5,503 nt of DNA, taken from assembly GCA_026990615.1 (NCBI GenBank), contig JALXDB010000305.1, forward strand, positions 1-5,503, in the 5' to 3' direction. The number at the start of each line of letters is the position of its first letter. Within the stretch, counting starts at the first letter, position 1. Both the position numbers and the translations under genes were made by a program. Positions 1-5,503 of the stretch are shown in pieces. The notes under the pieces were generated by a model. That model saw only the letters and a list, made by a program, of their open reading frames with translations. It was not told the origin of the DNA and searched no databases. The stretch comes from Spirochaetota bacterium (GTDB taxonomy: Bacteria; Spirochaetota; B62-G9).

Positions 1-591
1 GTCCTTAACAACCCCTCTAAACCCTTTGTAACCTCTTTCCATTTCAAATTGTGGTTTGATTAGCGCAACAATATCGCAGTTATGCTCAACTACATTTACC
101 AAGGGTTTTAAAATTAATCTCAGTGATATAAACGATACATCAATAACAACAAGCTCCGGTTTGTACTCCAACTTCAGATTATCTATATACCTTGCATTAA
201 AACCCTCAATTAGGATAACCCGGGGGTCTTTTTTTAATCTGATGTGCATCAATCCCTTCCCAACATCCACAGCAACAACATGTTTTGCTCCTCTCTTCAA
301 AAGGCAATCGGTAAATCCACCTGTAGATGAGCCTATATCCATACAGTTCTTATTATTTACGTCAATATTAAATGTATCAAGTGCATGTTCAAGTTTAATC
401 CCTCCTCTGCTTGCATATCCCCTGTTCGGAAGTTTTACCTCTATAGCTGAAGAGTCCTCTACTTTTCTTGAAGGTTTTATAACTCTCTGGCCATCTACAT
501 ACACATTACCAGCAATTATGAAGGCCTGAGCCTTCTCCCTTGTCTCAACCAGACCTTTTTGAACTACAAGTTTGTCAAGTCTCTCTTTCAT
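1..591 (-). CDS. tlyA: TlyA-family rRNA 2'-O-methyltransferase (S4 + FtsJ-like), C-terminus cut by window edge
   Basis: My translation of the minus strand from ATG at 591-589 gives 197 residues, still open at base 1. Residues 1-60 form an S4 RNA-binding domain (start MKERLDKLVVQKGLVETREK, typical of TlyA). The Rossmann-type methyltransferase part follows. The SAM-binding motif I is DIGSSTGGFTD at about 85-95, and acidic motif VDVGKG is at about 108-113. K66 (RGGIKL), D151 (VVIDVSF) and K179 (LIKPQFE) match the first three of the K-D-K-E catalytic residues of FtsJ-like enzymes; the final E would lie beyond the edge. Family members are usually about 240-270 residues, so roughly 50-75 are missing. 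Known TlyA proteins methylate the ribose 2'-OH of C1409 (16S) and C1920 (23S), or only C1920; they are often misnamed hemolysin A. The gene starts 26 bases after the ymdB stop and has no clear Shine-Dalgarno sequence, so co-transcription with ymdB is likely. Family assignment is firm; target sites are inferred. Confidence 0.95.
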   Translation of the reverse strand, partial: MKERLDKLVVQKGLVETREKAQAFIIAGNVYVDGQRVIKPSRKVEDSSAIEVKLPNRGYASRGGIKLEHALDTFNIDVNNKNCMDIGSSTGGFTDCLLKRGAKHVVAVDVGKGLMHIRLKKDPRVILIEGFNARYIDNLKLEYKPELVVIDVSFISLRLILKPLVNVVEHNCDIVALIKPQFEMERGYKGFRGVVKD

Positions 592-617
592 GACTAAAAT
601 AACATTTTATGATACAT

Positions 618-1418
618 CTATATAATATTGGATTTAATATCAAATCTTTCTATTGAAACGGACCTGCCGGAATTACAGTCAATCGAAATGCATACGCCGT
701 TTATATGCACATCTTCTGTTGCAACCAGAAAACGTGTCGGCATCATCGTAACAAATTTTTTCACTGCTCTCTCCTTGTTCATACCAATAACTGAATCGTA
801 TGCACCTGTCATACCCAGGTCCGTGATGTATGCAGTCCCACCAGCCAGTATACGATTATCCGAAGTTTGAACATGGGTATGGGTACCCACAACTGCGCTG
901 ACCTGACCATCCAGGTACCATCCCATTGCCATTTTTTCACTTGTGGCTTCGGCATGAAAATCAACAACTATACACTTTGTAATTTTTTTTAAATTGACCA
1001 GTTCTTTTTTAATTGCCTTAAAAGGGCAATCGAGAGGCTCCATAAACACCCTACCCATGAGATTAACCACAGCAAGTTTTTTTTCACCTTTTTCAATTAT
1101 AGACCAGCCTCTGCCCGGCGTACCATTTGGATAGTTAAGAGGCCTCAGAAGTGCCGGATCTTTATCAATTATTTGAAAAACATCTTTATTTCTCCAGATA
1201 TGATTGCCCGAGGTTATACAGTCTATACCGTAAGAATGAAGTTTGTGGGCGATATTCGATGTAATTCCGAACCCACCGGCTGAATTCTCACCATTAGCAA
1301 TCACAAAGTCAGCATTGTAGTTTTTTACTATTTCTGACAGATGCAAAAAAATCGCCTTTCTGCCTGGTTCTCCAATAATATCCCCAATCATAACAACATT
1401 AATTGTACTATCATTCAC
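618..1418 (-). CDS. ymdB: YmdB-family (TIGR00282) metallophosphoesterase / cyclic nucleotide phosphodiesterase
   Basis: The 266-residue product is full length for the family (about 260-270). It shows the metal-binding set of YmdB: D13 (MIGDIIG), E44 and N45 (NGENSAGG), N72 (TSGNHIW), H155 (VDFHAEATSEK), H180 and H182 (GTHTHVQT). These should hold a two-metal centre. The conserved stretch ITDLGMTGAYDSVIGM at about 198-213 is also typical. Bacillus subtilis YmdB has been reported to hydrolyse 2',3'-cyclic AMP and to affect biofilm and motility decisions; the natural substrate in this organism is unknown. There is no signal peptide or membrane segment, so it should be cytoplasmic. The start is GTG at 1418-1416, supported by AGGA at 1429-1426 seven bases upstream and by the core fold beginning right after it (INVVMIGD). 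It lies downstream of rny in the usual order, separated by a hairpin, and 26 bases ahead of tlyA. Confidence 0.96.
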   Translation of the reverse strand: MNDSTINVVMIGDIIGEPGRKAIFLHLSEIVKNYNADFVIANGENSAGGFGITSNIAHKLHSYGIDCITSGNHIWRNKDVFQIIDKDPALLRPLNYPNGTPGRGWSIIEKGEKKLAVVNLMGRVFMEPLDCPFKAIKKELVNLKKITKCIVVDFHAEATSEKMAMGWYLDGQVSAVVGTHTHVQTSDNRILAGGTAYITDLGMTGAYDSVIGMNKERAVKKFVTMMPTRFLVATEDVHINGVCISIDCNSGRSVSIERFDIKSNII

Positions 1419-1425
1419 TTTGAAT

Positions 1426-1429
1426 TCCT
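1426..1429 (-). promoter_or_regulatory. Ribosome binding site supporting the GTG start of ymdB
   Basis: On the minus strand the sequence reads TAGGAATTCAAA and then GTG. The AGGA core ends seven bases before the GTG, a normal spacing. No in-frame ATG comes before residue 10 of the protein, which is already inside the first beta strand leading to the metal-binding aspartate. GTG is therefore the best start. Confidence 0.7.
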
Positions 1430-1477
1430 ACCATCTTTGAGATTTGGGTTGTTCTGGTTACGACACCACGTTTAAAT

Positions 1478-1509
1478 TAAATTAGGGCAGCTAATGCTGC
1501 CCTAATTTA
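1478..1509 (-). terminator. Rho-independent-type hairpin after rny, ahead of ymdB
   Basis: A perfect 14-bp inverted repeat pairs 1478-1491 with 1496-1509 around the 4-base loop 1492-1495. The core is GGGCAGC/GCTGCCC with A/T pairs at the base. On the minus strand the GC core is followed by TAATTTAATTTAAACG, which is T-rich but broken by A residues. The hairpin begins 41 bases after the rny stop. With no plus-strand gene nearby, it most likely terminates, attenuates or protects the 3' end of the rny message. The interrupted T tract suggests termination may be partial, letting some transcripts continue into ymdB-tlyA. I see no convincing promoter between the hairpin and ymdB. Confidence 0.75.
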
Positions 1510-1549
1510 TTGAAGAGTAATTAAATTTCAACGTTAATCACCGGATATA

Positions 1550-3091
1550 TTACCTTGCGTATTCTACTATTCTTGTCTCTCTTATCAGGGTCACTTTAAT
1601 TCTTCCCGGATATTTCAGTTCTTTTTCAATCTTCTTTGCAATATCCCTGGCAACTTCCCTTGCTTTCTCGTCATCGATCTTGTCATTGTTCACTATAACC
1701 CTGATTTCTCTACCTGCCTGAATTGCAAACGACTTCTCAACGCCCTCAAAACTTTCAGCAATCTTCTCCAGAGATTCCAAACGCTTGAGATATGTATCCA
1801 TAGACTCACGTCTTGCCCCTGGCCTCGAAGCAGATATCGCATCGGCAGCCTGAACAATTATTGCCTCCACCGAGAGAGGCTCCTTGTCATTATGGTGAGC
1901 TTCAATGATGTTAACAATCTGCGGACTCTCTCCGTATTTGCGTGCAAGTTCACCGCCAACAAGGGCATGTCCTCCATCGCCCTCTGTTACAACCGCCTTT
2001 CCTATATCATGAAGAAGTCCACCACGCTTTGCAACCTCAACATCAGCTCCTATTTCAGCAGCTATCATTCCTGCAAGGTTTGCTACCTCTTTGCTGTGGG
2101 CCAGTATATTCTGTCCGTATGAGGTTCTAAAATGGAGCCTTCCAATGTATTGGATCAATTCCGGTGCGAGACCCTGAATTGAAAGATCAAAGGCAGCCCT
2201 TTCACCCTCTTCGAGTATTAACTGGTTGATCTCTTTTGTTACTTTGGTGGTAACTTCTTCTATTCTGGCAGGGTGTATCCTGCCATCGGCAATAAGCCTC
2301 TCCATTGAAACTCTTGCAATTTCCCTTCTGACAGGATCAAAACTCGAGATTACCACCGCTTCCGGAGTGTCATCTATTATCACATCAACACCGGTAAGCG
2401 TTTCGAGAGCTCTGATATTGCGGCCCTCTCTTCCTATTATCCTGCCCTTCATTTCATCATTCGGCAGTGATACAGAAGTTACGGTAATCTCTGAAGTGAT
2501 TTCAGAAGACAATCTCTGAATTGTGTAGGCCAGGATATCCCTGGCTTTTTTCTCAGCTGTTGCTTTTGCTTCGGCCTCGACCTTATTAATAATTACCTGT
2601 GCGTCCCTCTTGGCCTCTTCCTCCATGCTCCGGATGAGCATCTGCTTTGCTTCTTCCGCTGTAAGAGATGAAATTCTCTCCAGCTCCTTCTTAATTTCCT
2701 CCTGGGCCTTCTTTATTTCGGCCTCTTTTGACTCTACCACCCTCTCCCGGTTTGAGATTAGCTTTTCTTTCTTCTCTAAAATATCAACTCTCTTATCAAG
2801 GTTTTCTTCTTTTTGAAGTAACCTCTTCTCCCAGCGTTGGAGTTCGGCCCTCCTTTCCCTTGTTTCTCTCTCTAAGTTGCTTCTTTCTCTGAATAGTTGA
2901 TCCTTAGTTTCAAGGATTGCCTCTCTCTTTTTTGCTTCAGCTTCTCTTTCAGCTTCTCTTAATATATTCTCCGCCGTTTTTTCCGCAGATGCTATCTTCA
3001 ACTTCGCAATATAACGGCGCAGAAAATACCCAATTACTAAACCTAAGAAGAGGGATGGTAGTGCATACTTTAGTATGATATACACCACCAT
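1550..3091 (-). CDS. rny: Ribonuclease Y (membrane-anchored endoribonuclease)
   Basis: The 513-residue product has the complete RNase Y architecture and usual length (about 510-525). Residues 5-24 form an N-terminal membrane anchor ([20 protein letters not shown]). Residues about 30-195 are a highly charged, Glu/Lys/Arg-rich coiled coil. The KH RNA-binding domain spans about 205-270, with the GxxG loop as GREG at 220-223 in [16 protein letters not shown]. The HD metal-dependent phosphohydrolase domain spans about 325-425, with H332, H361-D362 (LLHDIGKA), H375, H399/H400 and D417 as likely metal ligands. The conserved RNase Y C-terminal region follows, including [11 protein letters not shown] at 420-430 and the end [12 protein letters not shown]. 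RNase Y cleaves single-stranded, often 5'-monophosphorylated RNA at the membrane and starts mRNA decay. The start ATG (3091-3089) is preceded by AAAGGGG ending four bases upstream, a strong but closely spaced ribosome binding site. It has its own promoter upstream and a hairpin downstream. Confidence 0.98.
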   Translation of the reverse strand: MVVYIILKYALPSLFLGLVIGYFLRRYIAKLKIASAEKTAENILREAEREAEAKKREAILETKDQLFRERSNLERETRERRAELQRWEKRLLQKEENLDKRVDILEKKEKLISNRERVVESKEAEIKKAQEEIKKELERISSLTAEEAKQMLIRSMEEEAKRDAQVIINKVEAEAKATAEKKARDILAYTIQRLSSEITSEITVTSVSLPNDEMKGRIIGREGRNIRALETLTGVDVIIDDTPEAVVISSFDPVRREIARVSMERLIADGRIHPARIEEVTTKVTKEINQLILEEGERAAFDLSIQGLAPELIQYIGRLHFRTSYGQNILAHSKEVANLAGMIAAEIGADVEVAKRGGLLHDIGKAVVTEGDGGHALVGGELARKYGESPQIVNIIEAHHNDKEPLSVEAIIVQAADAISASRPGARRESMDTYLKRLESLEKIAESFEGVEKSFAIQAGREIRVIVNNDKIDDEKAREVARDIAKKIEKELKYPGRIKVTLIRETRIVEYAR

Positions 3092-3123
3092 TGTACCCCT
3101 TTCAATTTTAAAATGTTTTCATA

Positions 3124-3152
3124 AGATTAATACTGTAAAAAAGCTTAGTCAA
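3124..3152 (-). promoter_or_regulatory. Putative sigma-70-type promoter of rny
   Basis: On the minus strand TTGACT (3152-3147) matches the -35 consensus at five of six positions. It is followed by a 17-base spacer and then TAATCT (3129-3124), which keeps the important first, second and last bases of the -10 box. The expected transcription start near 3117 would give a leader of about 25 bases containing the AAAGGGG ribosome binding site at 3096-3102. The surrounding 3092-3210 gap is very AT-rich. Found by eye and not tested. Confidence 0.6.
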
Positions 3153-3210
3153 TAAAAACAAAAATTGTCCACCTTTAACCTTAATGATAAATATATAATT
3201 AAATTTTTAT

Positions 3211-5503
3211 TTAGTTAAACAATTCTTTTAACCTCTTTAAACCGTCTATACCCTCCTTATAATCTAGTGTTTCATCCTCCGAAACTGCAAGGATTACAAC
3301 GATACTTGTACCCCTGTTACCATTTACAGGATAAAATAACACACTTTTGATATGATTCCGATCTGATTCATCAAATCTGTTTTTTATTTCTTCACTTTTA
3401 AAAACATTGTCCTTTATATAAAGAACTTTGCCCTCCTCAAGAAATTTTTTATATATTGCATAATCATCGGTAAAGGATATTTTATCCTCTGTTCTCTTTG
3501 AAAATCCAATATTCAGTACTGGCAAAAATGTATTGCCCTTTTTGTACAAGATCATACCTCTTTTAATCTTAAGATTATTCAAAAGTGATTGAAACCCTTC
3601 TTCAATTGTTTTAAAGTTAACACCCTCAATCGCAGCATTCTCTTCTATTTCATTGATGAGTTTGCTTAACTCATCTTCCGGGCTTTTTATTTTCTCTTCA
3701 TTAAAAAGTTCTTCTGGAATTGAGGGAAGTTCTTCTTCAACTTCTTCAATTTCAGACTCTGCTTTCGCCAATTTTTCCAGATCAGGGATACTATCTAATT
3801 CTAAGTTTCTATCGTCTTCGATCCTCTCCTCCAATTCATCAGAAAGGTTCCCGGTCTCCTTTTGGATTTCAAATTCTTGCCGTGTTATCTTTGCCCGATC
3901 GGATGCTCCCGTAGTCTCCTCTCCCGATTCTTCCATCTTCGATGCATCATCTTTTTCTTTAAAGCCTTCACTTTTATTCTCAGCCTTTTTTTCAGCTTCT
4001 ACCTCGACATGAAATTCTCCGGCATCCTCAATTACCTCTTCAATCTCCATATCCTCTTTATGAGCTTCTTTCTCAGATATCTCTATTGGCTTAACTGGTT
4101 CTAACTCCTCGACCTCTTCCGCTTCTTCAATATCAATATCTATTTCTTCAGGTTCTTCAATACTCTCTTCCAGCTCACCTGCCGTCTCAATTTCTATAGG
4201 CTCCCCAGGTTCTTCAGATTCTGTCTCCCGAATCTCCTCTGCTTTCTCCACTTCTCCAGTTTCTTCTAGTTCTGGTAGTTCTTCAACTTCTTCAACATTT
4301 TCAGCCTCTTCTGCCTCCTCTGCTTCCATTTCTGATTCTTCAACTTCTTCTACTTCTTCGGCGATCTCCGCCTCACCAAGCTCCTCAATTTCTTCGACCT
4401 CTTCTACTTCTTCAAGAGGAAGTACACCCGGTATCTCAGCTCTTTCCTGTTCCTCTTCATGTTCTTCTAAAGGTTCTGCCTCCTCTACCTCCTCTGCTGT
4501 TTCCACTTCCTCTTCAGAAACCTCCGTAACTTCACCTTCAGAACCACCTGCTGGAATTGGTTCTCCTTTAGCAGGTTCAGTCAAAAGTTCTTTTTCACCG
4601 GTGGCTTGACCCGTTGTCGGCATTTCGGCGCCTTCAACGAATGTACCTTCTTCACCTTTTGCTTTAGCTGCACCACCGTACAAATAGGAAGGAACAGCTC
4701 TTATATTCAAAACCATAAAAATTGCAAAAGCCAGGACCACAAGTACAATCAACGCCAAGATAACATAACCCACCGGAGAAATCTTCAGCATGGAACTCTT
4801 TACGGCATAAACAACAGTCCAGTTTTTTAGAGATCCAGACAGTGAACTGTAATATACAGTTACATCGTTCTTTTCAAATCGAATCCTAAGTGCTCCTGTC
4901 TGTTTACCTCTTACTATCTTTTCAAGATTGGCAAGATTCTCAACATCGGCTAAGCCTGACTGAGGGAAATTAATCAACAGCAGGCTACCATTAAAAACGT
5001 GAAATGTTGAAACTTTCCCTATAATCCCCTCTACAGCATCCTTAATCAGATTTAAATCATATATAAAAAAAACATAACTTCTGTTTTTACTATCTTTAAT
5101 TTGAAAGCTATCTATGAAAATTAGTTTTTTATTAATAAGATGGGGTGCCCTTCCTCCGGTCTGGTAATCTTGCAGAATCCTTTTAAATTCGTCTGAAATT
5201 CGTTTGTCTGACGCTTTTGTTCCATTGCTGCTCCATAAATGCATGCCATCCGAATCATATACCTCTATACTCTTACAATACTCCGTATTTTTTATAAAGG
5301 ATTCTAAAGAAGGCTCCAGATCACCGGATTTCTTAATTTTTGAGGCAATAAAATCTATCTTTTTATACTCGATATCAACTGTCCTTTTAATAACAGAAGA
5401 GATAACTTTAACCCTGTTATAATAGTACCTTGATATATTATTCCCAACTATATCTGTTATCTTGAATTTCTTAGTAGAAATTATATTTTCGTTAAACAGG
5501 AAA
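3211..5503 (-). CDS. Membrane protein: dCache-like sensor, one TM helix, Glu-rich region, C-terminal GAF-like domain (5' end outside window)
   Basis: I do not recognise this gene. The frame is open from 5502 to the stop at 3211 (763 residues); the first Met (5244) lies inside a folded domain, so the real start is beyond the window. Visible parts: (a) about 5460-4789, an extracytoplasmic dCache-like sensor, with Cache-style strands SIEVYDSDGMHLWSSNG, LIFIDSFQIKDSKNRSYVFF and LKNWTVVYAVKSS; (b) about 4776-4702, one membrane helix (VGYVILALIVLVVLAFAIFM); (c) 4701-4525, a Gly/Ala/Thr/Pro linker; (d) about 4524-4045, a region near 48% Glu with EEV/EEI/EEA repeats; (e) about 4044-3673, a charged, partly helical region; (f) about 3672-3214, a mixed alpha/beta domain resembling GAF (RGMILYKKGNTFLPVLNIGF, then SVLFYPVNGNRGTSIVVILA). 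A preceding N-terminal membrane helix is expected but not seen. No HAMP, kinase, GGDEF, EAL or chemotaxis module is visible. The role is inferred to be ligand sensing coupled to a cytoplasmic partner. Cache is fairly sure, GAF less so. Confidence 0.85.
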   Translation of the reverse strand, partial: FLFNENIISTKKFKITDIVGNNISRYYYNRVKVISSVIKRTVDIEYKKIDFIASKIKKSGDLEPSLESFIKNTEYCKSIEVYDSDGMHLWSSNGTKASDKRISDEFKRILQDYQTGGRAPHLINKKLIFIDSFQIKDSKNRSYVFFIYDLNLIKDAVEGIIGKVSTFHVFNGSLLLINFPQSGLADVENLANLEKIVRGKQTGALRIRFEKNDVTVYYSSLSGSLKNWTVVYAVKSSMLKISPVGYVILALIVLVVLAFAIFMVLNIRAVPSYLYGGAAKAKGEEGTFVEGAEMPTTGQATGEKELLTEPAKGEPIPAGGSEGEVTEVSEEEVETAEEVEEAEPLEEHEEEQERAEIPGVLPLEEVEEVEEIEELGEAEIAEEVEEVEESEMEAEEAEEAENVEEVEELPELEETGEVEKAEEIRETESEEPGEPIEIETAGELEESIEEPEEIDIDIEEAEEVEELEPVKPIEISEKEAHKEDMEIEEVIEDAGEFHVEVEAEKKAENKSEGFKEKDDASKMEESGEETTGASDRAKITRQEFEIQKETGNLSDELEERIEDDRNLELDSIPDLEKLAKAESEIEEVEEELPSIPEELFNEEKIKSPEDELSKLINEIEENAAIEGVNFKTIEEGFQSLLNNLKIKRGMILYKKGNTFLPVLNIGFSKRTEDKISFTDDYAIYKKFLEEGKVLYIKDNVFKSEEIKNRFDESDRNHIKSVLFYPVNGNRGTSIVVILAVSEDETLDYKEGIDGLKRLKELFN
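4045..4524 (-). repeat. Low-complexity GAA/GAG-rich coding repeat, (Glu-Glu-hydrophobic)n
   Basis: This 160-codon stretch encodes about 77 Glu but only 3 Asp and 6 Lys/Arg. Much of it runs as Glu-Glu-X triplets with X = Val, Ile, Ala or Leu, for example EEVEEVEEIEELGEAEIAEE, with Pro or Gly breaking the runs. On the plus strand it appears as a pyrimidine-rich CTTCTTC/CTCTTC tract. The coding strand is thus a long purine-rich tract made of imperfect 9-base units. Such tracts can change length by slippage or recombination. The frame is intact across all of it. Confidence 0.85.

Noticed and set aside
56..529. A 157-codon plus-strand open frame opposite tlyA
   Set aside because: It is antisense to a firmly identified TlyA gene, lacks recognisable domains and has no upstream ribosome binding site; it is a shadow frame.
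1419..1477. Possible small RNA gene or ymdB promoter between the hairpin and ymdB
   Set aside because: No tRNA-like or other recognisable fold and no acceptable -35/-10 pair could be found by eye.
1892..2816. Several plus-strand open frames of 62-97 codons opposite rny
   Set aside because: They lie opposite conserved HD, KH and coiled-coil coding sequence of RNase Y and show no independent support.
3108..3122. Tiny frame ATG-AAA-ACA-TTT-TAA just ahead of rny, a possible leader peptide
   Set aside because: Its ATG lies right after the predicted -10 box, so it would sit upstream of, or at, the transcription start, and it has no ribosome binding site.
3092..3210. Search for a small RNA (such as 6S RNA) or a terminator of the large gene in the gap before rny
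   Set aside because: The gap is too short for 6S RNA, and I found no convincing GC-rich stem. The T-rich run at 3168-3151 has no hairpin before it and overlaps the promoter region.
3653..4104. Ser/Phe-rich plus-strand open frames opposite the large membrane protein
   Set aside because: Serine and phenylalanine runs are what GAA/GAG glutamate codons give when read on the opposite strand. The minus-strand frame has the coherent domain structure.
4045..4524. Repeated CTTCTTC-like motifs considered as a CRISPR or tandem regulatory array
   Set aside because: The units are short, imperfect and codon-phased, with no unique spacers. They are explained by the Glu-rich coding sequence.

Overview
The window carries four protein-coding genes, all on the minus strand, with no RNA genes, insertion sequences, CRISPR arrays or attachment sites that I can see. 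Base composition is moderately AT-rich (about 40% GC by eye). RNase Y and a YmdB-type phosphodiesterase occur in Firmicutes, Spirochaetes, Thermotogae, some Deltaproteobacteria and several candidate phyla. The dCache-type sensor fits a free-living, environment-sensing bacterium. A spirochaete or deltaproteobacterial-like lineage is plausible, but nothing in the window fixes the phylum.

Layout in the direction of transcription (high to low coordinate): (1) A large membrane protein enters from the right edge and ends at 3211. Its reading frame stays open to position 5503, so its true start lies outside the window. It has an extracytoplasmic dCache-like sensor, one transmembrane helix, a very long glutamate-rich region and a C-terminal GAF-like domain. 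(2) A 119-base AT-rich gap holds a good sigma-70-type promoter. (3) rny encodes RNase Y, the membrane-anchored endoribonuclease. (4) A 131-base gap holds a perfect 14-bp hairpin followed by a T-rich stretch. (5) A YmdB-family metallophosphoesterase starts at a GTG codon. (6) After 26 bases comes tlyA, an S4-domain 2'-O-methyltransferase of rRNA, cut by the left edge so that its C-terminus is missing. The only stretches without a gene are these three short gaps, none longer than 131 bases.

The rny-ymdB adjacency is known from Bacillus (ymdA-ymdB) and many other bacteria. With tlyA added, the cluster looks like an RNA-metabolism unit: RNA cleavage, a phosphodiesterase reported to act on cyclic nucleotides, and rRNA methylation. 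The hairpin between rny and ymdB could set their relative expression. The upstream sensor-like protein probably has its own transcription unit, since rny has its own promoter. It is the least ordinary object here, because its sensor is joined to an extreme (Glu-Glu-hydrophobic)n region and a GAF-like end, with no visible kinase, cyclase, chemotaxis or HAMP module.
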